The notes under the pieces were generated by a model. It saw only the letters and a program-made list of their open reading frames with translations, searched no databases and had not been told where the DNA came from. The translations under genes and the position numbers were made by a program. A stretch of 64,000 nt of DNA from Prochlorococcus marinus XMU1405 (GTDB lineage: Bacteria; Cyanobacteriota; Cyanobacteriia; PCC-6307; Cyanobiaceae): positions 310,001 to 374,000 of the forward strand of contig NZ_JAAORF010000001.1 in NCBI RefSeq assembly GCF_017696275.1. The letters are read 5' to 3'. Shown here in pieces: positions 30,734 through 37,293 of this stretch; the stretch's first letter is position 1, and the number at the start of each line of letters is the position of its first letter.

Positions 30734-31357
30734 ATGAAAATAACAAAAAAACTTTGGGAGGATAATTATGAGATTGCTTTACTGAGTTTAAATACAAAAT
30801 TTGTTCAAGGTTTAAAGAATGGAAGTCTCCCTAAAAATATATTTCAAGAATATTTAGCTCAAGATTATTTCTTTTTAGAGACTTTTGCTAGGGCTTATGG
30901 TCTTGCTGTTTCCAAATCAAAAGATAAGTACTCAATAAGGAAGTTAAGTGAACTGTTAATGGGCGTTTCAGAGGAGTTAATACTTCATGAAACCTATGCA
31001 AAAGAATGGGATATTGATTTGTCTAATAACTATATAAAAAAAGCCACTAAAAATTATACAGATTTTCTTGATGATACTTCCAAAAGACTTAGCTCCGTTG
31101 AAATAATGTTTGCAATGACTCCATGTATGCGACTTTATTCTTGGATAGGAAAAAGTTTGTATAAGGAGGATTTTGACATTAAATATAAAGAATGGATAAT
31201 TACTTATTCTGATGAGAGCTTTGAAAAGCTAGCAGATTCACTTGAAAATCTTATTGAGACTAATAAAGAATTATATGATATTAATCATGCTAAATATTTA
31301 TACAGGAGAGCTATGGAATTGGAGTTAGATTTTTTTAATGCATATTCAAACTTTTGA
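30734..31357 (+). CDS. tenA: TenA/Thi-4 family aminopyrimidine aminohydrolase
   Basis: A 207-residue all-helical protein. Motifs include FQEYLAQDYFFLETFARAYG and MGVSEELILHETYAKEW; Cys131 (MTPCMRLY) is the conserved catalytic cysteine of the TenA_C class. TenA hydrolyses degraded thiamin pyrimidines back to HMP for reuse. thiD follows 49 bp downstream on the same strand, so the pair looks like a thiamin-pyrimidine salvage unit. No THI-box riboswitch is obvious upstream. Confidence 0.9.
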   Translation: MKITKKLWEDNYEIALLSLNTKFVQGLKNGSLPKNIFQEYLAQDYFFLETFARAYGLAVSKSKDKYSIRKLSELLMGVSEELILHETYAKEWDIDLSNNYIKKATKNYTDFLDDTSKRLSSVEIMFAMTPCMRLYSWIGKSLYKEDFDIKYKEWIITYSDESFEKLADSLENLIETNKELYDINHAKYLYRRAMELELDFFNAYSNF

Positions 31358-31406
31358 TTTAAATTAAAATTTATTTATAGTACTTTCAAAAATGAGTTAT
31401 TAAATT

Positions 31407-32186
31407 ATGTATTCAAAAATTGCACTTTCAATAGGAGGTAGTGACTCTGGAGGTGGAGCAGGCATACAGGCTGACTTGAGAACTTTCATGGCTCTTAAAG
31501 TACATGGATGTTCTGTTATTACATGTATTACGGCACAAAATAGTATAGAGGTTACATGCGTTCAACCAGTAGAGAAGAATACTTTATTAAATCAGTTAGA
31601 TACTTTATTTGCTGATTTTGGTATTGATGCTTTAAAAACTGGGATGTTATTAAATGAAAGGATAATTAATGATACTGCTTCAAAATTAAACTCATACAAA
31701 ATAACCAAAATTATTGACCCAGTAATGGTTACAAGAACTGGTTCTAAATTACTGGAAGATTCTGCTATTAATGCTTATAAAAAACTCTTATTACCAATTT
31801 CTGATTTGGTAACTCCAAATATTTATGAAGCAAATCTACTTTCTGGTTTAGAAATAAGGAGTAAAGAAGATTTCGAAAATTCAGCAAGAAATATTATTGG
31901 TCTTGGAGCTAAAGCGGTACTTATAAAAGGTGGTGGTTTAAAAGATATGAAAGGTAAGGATTTTTTTCTTGACTTAAATGGTAGAAAAGAGTGGCTCTTT
32001 AATAATTTTATAAATACAAAAAATACCCACGGTAGCGGCTGTACTTTGAGTGCTGCTATTTGTGGTTACAAAGCTCTAGGTTTTGATCTACTTGATTCCA
32101 TACAAAAAGCGAAATTATTTGTTGAGAAATCTTTAGAAAATTCTTACAAAATAGGATCTGGCCCTGGTCCATTAGGCCATCATTGA
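31407..32186 (+). CDS. thiD: Hydroxymethylpyrimidine/phosphomethylpyrimidine kinase
   Basis: A 259-residue ribokinase-fold kinase that phosphorylates HMP and HMP-P in thiamin synthesis. It begins IALSIGGSDSGGGAGIQADLRTF, and has GCSVITCITAQNS and VTPNIYEANLL. The C-terminal NTHGSGCTLSAAI carries the catalytic Asp/Cys-Gly anion-hole region. Length is standard. It follows tenA and acts on the HMP that TenA would release. Confidence 0.95.
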   Translation: MYSKIALSIGGSDSGGGAGIQADLRTFMALKVHGCSVITCITAQNSIEVTCVQPVEKNTLLNQLDTLFADFGIDALKTGMLLNERIINDTASKLNSYKITKIIDPVMVTRTGSKLLEDSAINAYKKLLLPISDLVTPNIYEANLLSGLEIRSKEDFENSARNIIGLGAKAVLIKGGGLKDMKGKDFFLDLNGRKEWLFNNFINTKNTHGSGCTLSAAICGYKALGFDLLDSIQKAKLFVEKSLENSYKIGSGPGPLGHH

Positions 32187-32205
32187 ATTATTTATAGAAG
32201 TGGAT

Positions 32206-32391
32206 TTAGAACCACCATTTTCTGTAGGGCTTTTTTAAAAATAAGATTTCTTCAGTCTCCCATCCTCCCTCCAACCACTCAAGATGCTCAAGCAATAAAG
32301 ACTCACTTTCCCTTTTGCTTAATTGCCCAATTCTATTAGCGATACCATCGAACCTTACTTTCATCAATTCCTCAATCTTGATGTTATTCAT
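32206..32391 (-). CDS. Hypothetical protein, 61 aa
   Basis: ATG at 32389-32391. A soluble helical protein, MNNIKIEELMKVRFDGIANR onwards, with a Trp-rich end (EWLEGGWETEEILFLKKPYRKWWF). It is convergent with thiD, 20 bp away. I do not recognise it. Confidence 0.55.
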   Translation of the reverse strand: MNNIKIEELMKVRFDGIANRIGQLSKRESESLLLEHLEWLEGGWETEEILFLKKPYRKWWF

Positions 32392-32573
32392 AGGTTAAAT
32401 AATAAATTTGTTCTACTCTTACTTGTATAGATTTTCTTGTCAACGATTTAATTTTATTTGTTTACGAGTGGTTCTTAAATATGTATTAAATACAACTTTT
32501 TGAAATAGATAGTAATTAAGACTTATTCACATGTATTTAATTAAAGACTAATTTATATAAAAATACTTTAACT

Positions 32574-32717
32574 ATGAATAAAGAAGAAACAGCAAAGCAA
32601 AAAACTATTTTAAACGTGGGCTATTGTGAAACTACCTCTGAATGGCTCAAGAGAATCATAACTGAACTAGCAGATGAAAATAAAAATTTTGTAGATTTAT
32701 CAATTATTTGTGCTTAA
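32574..32717 (+). CDS. 47-aa hypothetical small protein
   Basis: ATG at 32574 opens 47 codons starting MNKEETAKQKTILNVGYCET and ending FVDLSIICA. Soluble, with two cysteines and one helix (SEWLKRIITELADENKN). The only gene-like element in the 390 bp between the 61-aa gene and the cupin gene. Confidence 0.5.
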   Translation: MNKEETAKQKTILNVGYCETTSEWLKRIITELADENKNFVDLSIICA

Positions 32718-32786
32718 TTTTTTAGAGAATATATTTATTTTCAGGTTTTATTAATTTAAGACAAAATTAAATTATATTTTTGTAAA

Positions 32787-33254
32787 GTGAATCCTAATCA
32801 GAAAAATATTGAAATAATAAAACAATTTAATTTATCGCCTCATCCTGAAGGTGGATGGTTTAAGGAGATCGTAAGGAGTAAGAATTCTCTAGTTAGGGAA
32901 GATGGCCAAAGTAGAAACTTTATTACGGGAATTTATTATCTTTTGGAAAGAGATGCTAAAAGTGCTTGGCACAGAGTAAAAAATGCTGATGAAATTTGGA
33001 TTTATCTAAGAGGCGACCCTCTGAATTTATGGTGCCTAGATAATGATAATAAGTTAATAAGAAATTTAATTTTAGATTCCAATAATCCAGTAGAAATGAT
33101 CCCATCTGGATATTGGCAAGCTGCAAAAAGTACAGGTGAATTTACTTTAGTGAGTTGTTGTGTTGGCCCCGGCTTTGATTTTAAGGATTTTGAATTACTC
33201 AGGGATACAAATCATACTTCTAGATTAGATAAAGCAATAAATGATCTTATTTGA
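32787..33254 (+). CDS. DUF985 cupin-domain protein
   Basis: A 155-residue protein from a GTG start. The cupin pattern is visible: PHPEGGWFKEIVRSK, ITGIYYLLERDAKSAWHRVKNADEIWIYLRGDPL with metal-type His and Glu, and VEMIPSGYWQAAK, then SCCVGPGFDFKDFELL. The family is small, single-domain and uncharacterised; a role in binding a small carbohydrate or acid is sometimes suggested. Alone on this strand. Confidence 0.82.
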   Translation: MNPNQKNIEIIKQFNLSPHPEGGWFKEIVRSKNSLVREDGQSRNFITGIYYLLERDAKSAWHRVKNADEIWIYLRGDPLNLWCLDNDNKLIRNLILDSNNPVEMIPSGYWQAAKSTGEFTLVSCCVGPGFDFKDFELLRDTNHTSRLDKAINDLI

Positions 33255-33321
33255 GATATTTTTTCGTTTATATTTTTGAAATTATCCTTTAGATTTATAG
33301 AGCTCAATCAATCTATATTTA

Positions 33322-33699
33322 ATGAATCAAAATTCTGTCAAAACAATTGGTATTAATGATGAATCAAGACAAGATTCACACTTAGTATATGTAAATCAGG
33401 TTGATGGATTAAAAAATATCCTTAATAGGGATTTTGATAAATGGTCTAATTTTGATAGTTGGGAAAGTATTTCAGTTCAGCAATGGATTTTTTCTAGGGC
33501 CTTAGAGGTTTATAGAGGTATGAAAATTGATATTAAATGCGATTGTTGTGAACGTAATAATTTAATCCCAAATGATTTTGAGAGTATTAAAAAAGAAAAA
33601 TGCTTTGGTAAAAAAAGTGCTTACATGATTGAAAAAGTTGTAGATGAAATTGTATTAGCTAAGGCAAGAAGAGAAAGTGATGGAACATATTCTGCGTAA
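33322..33699 (+). CDS. Hypothetical protein, 125 aa, with a Cys-pair motif
   Basis: ATG at 33322. A soluble protein with WSNFDSWESISVQQWIFSRALEVYRG near the middle. A CDCCERNN motif (three closely spaced cysteines) plus a fourth cysteine (KKEKCFGKK) about 19 residues on could bind a metal. It ends ESDGTYSA. No family recognised. Confidence 0.58.
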   Translation: MNQNSVKTIGINDESRQDSHLVYVNQVDGLKNILNRDFDKWSNFDSWESISVQQWIFSRALEVYRGMKIDIKCDCCERNNLIPNDFESIKKEKCFGKKSAYMIEKVVDEIVLAKARRESDGTYSA

Positions 33700-33735
33700 G
33701 ATTCATAAATATTTATGGAGTGAAAAATCCTTTAA

Positions 33736-33918
33736 TTACCAGTGAAAATTATCAGAAGATCCAATCGTTAAATTTCTTGTGGACATCTTATGGAACTTAA
33801 AGTGTACCGAATCACTGAACTCCTTTTCATCTGAGTAATTCACAAGATCCACTGGGTCGATGTTTTCATCGAACCATGCATCATATTCAATATGGTTAGG
33901 TTCTGCAAAATAACTCAT
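33736..33918 (-). CDS. Acidic small protein, 60 aa
   Basis: The frame starts at TTG 33924, but ATG 33916-33918 (MSYFAEPNHIEYDAWFDENI) is preferred. It is acidic in its first half and has three histidines near the end (SVHFKFHKMSTRN). Soluble; unknown function. Convergent with the 125-aa gene. Confidence 0.5.
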   Translation of the reverse strand: MSYFAEPNHIEYDAWFDENIDPVDLVNYSDEKEFSDSVHFKFHKMSTRNLTIGSSDNFHW

Positions 33919-34088
33919 ATCCAATTAATAGCCAACAAAAAATTTATAAACGGTACAAGCGATACCAAACAAAGATATTTTTTTGAGAATTTGTATTGAA
34001 AAAGTCTTATAAATCTAAATTTAAAGATAATTTAAATGCTTTTTAAAATATGGTTTTTAAATTGAAATTACATTCATGATTTTTATTT

Positions 34089-34409
34089 ATGGCTTACTAT
34101 CACGTTCATGGACTTATTCCAGACGGAATTTCTCAGTCCGAAGGTTACAAGATGTTTGAGCAGTATATTGCTTCCGGTGCACCTATGGATAATTTTGATG
34201 GATTTGAATTGGTAAGTAGATTCCATGCGCCTGAAACAGGCGAGGTTTTTGTGACTTTCAAGGCTGATAATCACTTAGCAATATCTCAACATTTTGGAGT
34301 GTGGAGAGCGAAATTTGGACTTGATTGGAATATTACCGCTGTTTTAAATGATGATGAGGTTATTCAAAGAAACAAACAAGTTGCCGATGCTGTTGCTGCA
34401 ATGGGATAA
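34089..34409 (+). CDS. DUF3303-like protein, 106 aa
   Basis: A single-domain alpha/beta protein: GYKMFEQYIASGAPMDNFDGFELVSRFHAPETGEVFVTFKADN, then HFGVWRAKFGLDWNITAVLND. The pattern, a helix followed by a G-F-E-x-x-S-R-x-H-A-P-E-x-G strand and a W-R/D-W-x-(I/V) end, fits the DUF3303 ferredoxin-like fold. The gene at 34780 is a shorter relative. Function unknown. It heads a run of four small genes on the same strand. Confidence 0.7.
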   Translation: MAYYHVHGLIPDGISQSEGYKMFEQYIASGAPMDNFDGFELVSRFHAPETGEVFVTFKADNHLAISQHFGVWRAKFGLDWNITAVLNDDEVIQRNKQVADAVAAMG

Positions 34410-34437
34410 TTAGATTGATTGACAGTCGATCTAGAAT

Positions 34438-34460
34438 AAGGAGCAACTAGCTCCTTTTTT
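34438..34460 (+). terminator. Intrinsic terminator abutting the next start codon
   Basis: A 7-bp stem AAGGAGC/GCTCCTT (34438-34444 and 34450-34456), loop AACTA, with T tract to 34460. The ATG of the next gene is at 34462. It probably ends the transcript of the 106-aa gene. Confidence 0.85.
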
Positions 34461-34461
34461 A

Positions 34462-34740
34462 ATGACTCTTGAAACTACTGTTTTTACATTCAAAATAAGC
34501 GTCCCTTTTGAGGAATGGGCTGGAGTTTATGACAGCCAAGAAAATATACAAATGAATAAAGAACGGGGAATTGTTTGCTTATATAAAGGTGTAAAGAAAG
34601 ATGATCCAACCAGTGTAATTCTTATTGAACAGGGTGAAGAAGGTAAATCAATAGCTATGTTTCAAGATCCAGCAGTGAAACCATTAATTGAGAGTGCAGG
34701 TCATATTTATGATTCGACTGTCATATCAAGTTATTTTTAA
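34462..34740 (+). CDS. DUF3764 family protein
   Basis: A 92-residue soluble protein of the picocyanobacterial DUF3764 family: TTVFTFKISVPFEEWAGVYD, QNIQMNKERGIVCLYKGV, and GKSIAMFQDPAVKPLIESAG. The dimeric alpha/beta-barrel-like layout is compatible with a small ligand or heme/antibiotic-oxygenase-like fold, but no catalytic residue is apparent. The start codon directly follows a terminator, so expression depends on readthrough or a promoter not seen here. Confidence 0.72.
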   Translation: MTLETTVFTFKISVPFEEWAGVYDSQENIQMNKERGIVCLYKGVKKDDPTSVILIEQGEEGKSIAMFQDPAVKPLIESAGHIYDSTVISSYF

Positions 34741-34779
34741 ATTTAGACTCAAAAAATTACTTTAGAAAACTATTTATCT

Positions 34780-35061
34780 ATGCTTTTTTTAATTTCTTAT
34801 AAATTTAATGATGCAAATGCCCAAGACAAGGGATCAAAAATGTTAAAAGAATGGTACTACAAAGGAGGGCCACAAAATAGACCGGAGGGTTATGACGTTA
34901 AATCTTGGATTTTCTTACCTCAACATGGCAATGGTTACTCTGTTGTAGATGCTGATTCTTTAGAAACTATTTGGAAACAGTGGAGTCCTTGGAGAGAATT
35001 ATTGGAATTTACTATTGAACCTTGTGCAGATTTAGATCAAACAGTAGCTCTATATTGTTAA
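34780..35061 (+). CDS. DUF3303 protein, 93 aa
   Basis: A 93-residue protein with MLFLISYKFND, GSKMLKEWYYKGGPQNRPEGYDVKSWIFLPQHGNG, DADSLETIWKQWSPWRELLEFTIEPC. It shows the ferredoxin-like DUF3303 order and a W-x-P-W-x-x-L-L-x-F motif. Unknown function. Together with the 34089 gene it may be the product of an old duplication. Confidence 0.72.
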   Translation: MLFLISYKFNDANAQDKGSKMLKEWYYKGGPQNRPEGYDVKSWIFLPQHGNGYSVVDADSLETIWKQWSPWRELLEFTIEPCADLDQTVALYC

Positions 35062-35093
35062 TGAAAGGCTTATTACTGATACCTTTTTAATTA

Positions 35094-35351
35094 ATGAATA
35101 AATCTTATTGGTTGATTAACTCAAAAAGAACAGAAGTAAAAAGATTTATCAAAAACGATAAGAGTGTAGATGGTGTTTTTGAGTATATGTTTGTAGATAC
35201 TGGAAAAATAGTTGGTGTGTTTGGAAAAGAACCACCTGTAATGACAACAACAATTTCTGTAGATATAGATTTAGCTAGAGAAATTTATGAAAGGTTAATC
35301 GCTCATGGATGGAGTAAAACTGAGGAAGTTTGGAATAAAAAAGGGAGATAA
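35094..35351 (+). CDS. DUF1651 protein
   Basis: An 85-residue protein: SYWLINSKRTEVKRFIKND, YMFVDTGKIVGVFGKEPPVM, AREIYERLIAHGWSKTEEVW. It is a paralog of the gene at 25087, with insertions in the loop after the first strand. Function unknown. Last of the small-gene run that starts at 34089, with gaps of 33-52 bp. Confidence 0.75.
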   Translation: MNKSYWLINSKRTEVKRFIKNDKSVDGVFEYMFVDTGKIVGVFGKEPPVMTTTISVDIDLAREIYERLIAHGWSKTEEVWNKKGR

Positions 35352-35524
35352 GTATTTTTGGGCAACTTAACAAATATAAAAATGAAAAGTTTACTATTGA
35401 CTCTCATATTCAAACGTTATAAAAAAATGCTTTTTTCTCATCACTTCATCAGAATACTTGTCCTGTTTATGATGCTGAAGAAATAAAAAAAAACAACAAG
35501 AAGCCATTAAAAAGTTATGATCAT

Positions 35525-35588
35525 AAAAAAAGGGCGTTAGCGTCGCCCCAGTCAAAAAGAAGGGATGATCCCCATCACCCGGCCCTTT
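35525..35588 (-). ncRNA. Small RNA candidate, about 64 nt
   Basis: Read leftwards. A promoter-like pair (-35 TTACAA at 35617-35622, 16-bp spacer, -10 TAGTAT at 35595-35600) predicts a start near 35588. The RNA would form a 7-bp hairpin GGGTGAT/ATCATCC with a GGGG loop. It ends in a terminator (CGCCC/GGGCG stem, 35544-35548 with 35532-35536, then seven T). Size and form resemble the Yfr small RNAs of Prochlorococcus; no known member was matched. Confidence 0.5.
35532..35548 (-). terminator. Terminator of the minus-strand small RNA
   Basis: Stem GGGCG/CGCCC (35532-35536 and 35544-35548), 7-nt loop, with seven A at 35525-35531, which read as T on the minus strand. A standard intrinsic terminator. 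Confidence 0.8.
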
Positions 35589-35594
35589 ATAAAA

Positions 35595-35622
35595 ATACTA
35601 GCACTATATATGGTGTTTGTAA
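35595..35622 (-). promoter_or_regulatory. Promoter candidate for the minus-strand small RNA
   Basis: On the minus strand, TTACAA (35622-35617), 16 bp, TAGTAT (35600-35595). Both boxes match sigma-70 consensus at four of six or better, and the predicted start (about 35588) lies just before a structured RNA. Confidence 0.4.
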
Positions 35623-35639
35623 GTAATAAAAATTAACTA

Positions 35640-35668
35640 TTGATGGAGTTGTTTGTTTCTAGTTAATT
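35640..35668 (+). promoter_or_regulatory. Promoter candidate for the plus-strand leader
   Basis: TTGATG (35640-35645), 17 bp, TTAATT (35663-35668). It would start RNA near 35674, at the base of the leader hairpin that precedes the gene at 35718. Confidence 0.35.
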
Positions 35669-35673
35669 TGTCA

Positions 35674-35717
35674 TGATGGAGATCCCCATCATCCAGGCTC
35701 GCAAGAGTCTTTTTTTT
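35674..35717 (+). ncRNA. Leader RNA with attenuator-like terminator
   Basis: A 7-bp stem ATGATGG/CCATCAT (35673-35679 with 35686-35692, loop AGATCC) is followed by GGCTC-GCAA-GAGTC (35696-35709) and eight T up to 35717. The ATG of the next gene is at 35718. It is either a tiny free-standing RNA of about 44 nt or an attenuator for that gene. Bases 35681-35693 repeat 35567-35579 almost exactly, so it can pair with the divergent small RNA. Confidence 0.5.
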
Positions 35718-36107
35718 ATGTCTATTTTTGGAACAGATACTCCATTTATGCTTCTTGCAAAAATTAAAGTAAAGGAAGATAAGGTTGCAGAATACTTAGA
35801 AATTGCGGATAGGACAGATAAAGCTGTTGAAGCTGACGAACCAGGAATGCTCCATCATACTTTTGATCAAGATCCTGATGAGCCTCTTCGTTTCGTGTGG
35901 TCAGAAGTTTATAAAAATGATGATGCTTTACTAGCTCATTTAGCTAATCCAGCTTTAGGTGTTTATCTTGAGGCTCATGCTGCACTAGGAACTGATCTTT
36001 CTGTTGAATTCTATGGAACTGTTGGAGATAAAGTTATTGAAGCAATGAACGGAACAGGAGTTCCATATAAGATCTTTAAAACAAAATTAGGTTATAGCAG
36101 ATTTTAA
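35718..36107 (+). CDS. Antibiotic biosynthesis monooxygenase-like (ABM) protein, 129 aa
   Basis: Although the frame opens at 35673, the segment before 35718 is RNA leader; ATG 35718 gives MSIFGTDTPFMLLAKIKVKE. The layout AKIKVKEDKVAEYLEIADRTDKAVEADEPGMLHHTFDQDPDEPLRFVWSEVYKNDDALLAHL is that of the dimeric alpha/beta-barrel ABM superfamily: an early strand, the E-P-G-x-L-x-(H/Y) turn, W-x-E-x-Y and a following helix. A quinone- or peroxide-related role is possible; substrate unknown. An intrinsic terminator precedes the start codon. Confidence 0.75.
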   Translation: MSIFGTDTPFMLLAKIKVKEDKVAEYLEIADRTDKAVEADEPGMLHHTFDQDPDEPLRFVWSEVYKNDDALLAHLANPALGVYLEAHAALGTDLSVEFYGTVGDKVIEAMNGTGVPYKIFKTKLGYSRF

Positions 36108-36135
36108 AGATGAGAGTATTAGCTAATTAGTTCGA

Positions 36136-36255
36136 CTAAATTATTAATAAGAATCTGAGTGCAAGAGGTAACCACAAACATAGAAGAAGCATTAGTAAAA
36201 GAGTAATAGCATGAACATTTGGGATGTATTGCTCTTTAAAAATTTGCGTCTTCAT
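36136..36255 (-). CDS. 39-aa single-helix membrane microprotein
   Basis: ATG at 36253-36255 opens 39 codons beginning MKTQIFKEQYIPNVHAITLL; one long helix (residues 16-38, LLMLLLCLWLPLALRFLLII) ends the protein. It starts 4 bp after the stop of the 29-aa gene, so they form a pair. Unidentified. Confidence 0.52.
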   Translation of the reverse strand: MKTQIFKEQYIPNVHAITLLLMLLLCLWLPLALRFLLII

Positions 36256-36258
36256 AAT

Positions 36259-36348
36259 TTATCTTGCTTTCTTAAGTTTGATTTCTCTTCTGATAAGCAG
36301 AGCTATAACTACAACACACATATTCATTAGAAATACGTCTAATGGCAT
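36259..36348 (-). CDS. 29-aa single-helix membrane microprotein
   Basis: ATG at 36346-36348 opens 29 codons, MPLDVFLMNMCVVVIALLIR and then a basic tail REIKLKKAR. One helix. It lies just upstream of the 39-aa gene with 3 bp between, so both are likely made from one message. Confidence 0.5.
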   Translation of the reverse strand: MPLDVFLMNMCVVVIALLIRREIKLKKAR

Positions 36349-36412
36349 TAAATAAAAAAGTCTCTACCTAATTAATAGCAAGATTATTGATCTACAGATC
36401 AGTAAATGAAAA

Positions 36413-36598
36413 TTAAATTGAGATTTTATCAAGCATCAATACATCTTGAGCTTGAATTGTATCTCTCTTATCTTCATCTTGGGGATCTTTATAAGATTCA
36501 ATTTCAGCTTGAATTTTTCTCTTATAAACTCCCTTGATATAGTCAATTTCTCTTCTTTCTTTATTTAGTATTGAAAATGGTGATCTTTTTAAGTTCAT
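36413..36598 (-). CDS. Hypothetical protein, 61 aa
   Basis: ATG at 36596-36598. Charged, soluble protein: MNLKRSPFSILNKERREIDY, GVYKRKIQAEIESYKDPQDEDKRD, ending QDVLMLDKISI. It is the middle of a run of small minus-strand genes. Not recognised. Confidence 0.52.
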   Translation of the reverse strand: MNLKRSPFSILNKERREIDYIKGVYKRKIQAEIESYKDPQDEDKRDTIQAQDVLMLDKISI

Positions 36599-36624
36599 AA
36601 AAATCTCCTAAAAATAAGTTTTGA

Positions 36625-36762
36625 TTAGCTCCAGTTTTTGTCAGACTCAACAAAGCTATCCAATGTTTGTTGATTTCTGATTTCTTCCTCAAGAAGTTCT
36701 TCCTCTGATCTTTCTTCAAGCTCAGATTTATAATTTTCTTTTAGTTTGGATTTGGTAGACAT
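36625..36762 (-). CDS. 45-aa charged small protein
   Basis: ATG at 36760-36762 opens 45 codons beginning MSTKSKLKENYKSELEERSE; two acidic helices (ELEERSEEELLEEEIRNQQ) suggest a coiled coil. It stops 26 bp before the 61-aa gene on the same strand. Not recognised. Confidence 0.55.
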   Translation of the reverse strand: MSTKSKLKENYKSELEERSEEELLEEEIRNQQTLDSFVESDKNWS

Positions 36763-36904
36763 TTGCTCATGACGACTACAACTATGTTCTAACTAGTCAG
36801 ACAGGCCATACGACTTATAAATATGTACGGTTTGAGGTACTCCCATATACGGATAAAGGATCAACAATTGAATTTGAATATGGTTAAGATGTTAAGAATT
36901 TGGA

Positions 36905-36991
36905 TCACTTTTTCCCTTTAAGAATCATCAGCATTGGCAGGCAAATAAGCATTAGAGCCCCATCGATTAATAAAAAAGTATTTAGATTCAT
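36905..36991 (-). CDS. 28-aa single-helix membrane microprotein
   Basis: ATG at 36989-36991 opens 28 codons beginning MNLNTFLLIDGALMLICLPM, with a basic end LKGKK. Its start overlaps the stop of the gene at 36988 (ATGA), an arrangement typical of translational coupling. Unidentified. Confidence 0.52.
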   Translation of the reverse strand: MNLNTFLLIDGALMLICLPMLMILKGKK

Positions 36992-37179
36992 TTTTCTATT
37001 TCTTCGAGGATATTCCAATTAAAAGTTATCCCTTTTTTAATTGGGTCTTTTTTCATATCATTCATCTCTTTTCTGATTTTATTGTAGTATGCCAACTCTT
37101 CTGAATCATCAGAGCCAAGACCATAATTCATGGTTGCCGCAAGATATATTCTATGCATCCTGTATGACGATAATGGCAT
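36988..37179 (-). CDS. Hypothetical protein, up to 63 aa
   Basis: Begins at 37179, or at the ATG of MHRIYLAATMNYGL (37158), or at MNYGLGSDDSEELAYYNKIR; the start is uncertain. The core is acidic then basic (ELAYYNKIRKEMNDMKKDPIKK), ending NWNILEEIEK. It ends in an ATGA overlap with the 28-aa membrane gene. Unknown function. Confidence 0.5.
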   Translation of the reverse strand: MPLSSYRMHRIYLAATMNYGLGSDDSEELAYYNKIRKEMNDMKKDPIKKGITFNWNILEEIEK

Positions 37180-37250
37180 TTCTTATAACAATATTTTTAA
37201 ATTCTAAAATATATAAAAGTTTTTTAAGACTAACTAGTTTTATTGGGCTA

Positions 37251-37293
37251 TACCCTCGCCGAGACCAGAACTCAGGACCTCTCCCTTACCAAG
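37251..37293 (-). repeat. Degenerate copy of the 3' half of tRNA-Thr (possible att remnant)
   Basis: Read leftwards this 43-bp stretch follows the intact tRNA-Thr from anticodon loop to acceptor: CTTGGTAAGGGAGAGGTC is identical to it, and GAGGGTA follows where the tRNA has GAGGGCA. Several changes lie between, in the T-arm. The 5' half is missing. It begins 133 bp away from the equivalent position in the real gene. Duplicated tRNA 3' halves are what site-specific integration leaves behind. Confidence 0.75.

Larger units (their letters stand above)
35382..35626 (+). pseudogene. Possible decayed small gene (two partial frames)
   Basis: ATG 35382 begins MKSLLLTLIF, which looks like a signal-peptide or lipoprotein start, but the frame soon stops looking protein-like. 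In another frame, 35423-35626 is open with no start codon and reads QNTCPVYDAEEIKKNNKKP, which looks coding. A single-base indel joining the two would give a short lipoprotein-like product. This is inferred by eye; its downstream half overlaps the minus-strand small RNA candidate. Confidence 0.3.

Noticed and set aside
33952-33966. GGTACAAGCGATACC as an NtcA site
   Set aside because: The spacing is N7, not N8, and no promoter boxes fit.
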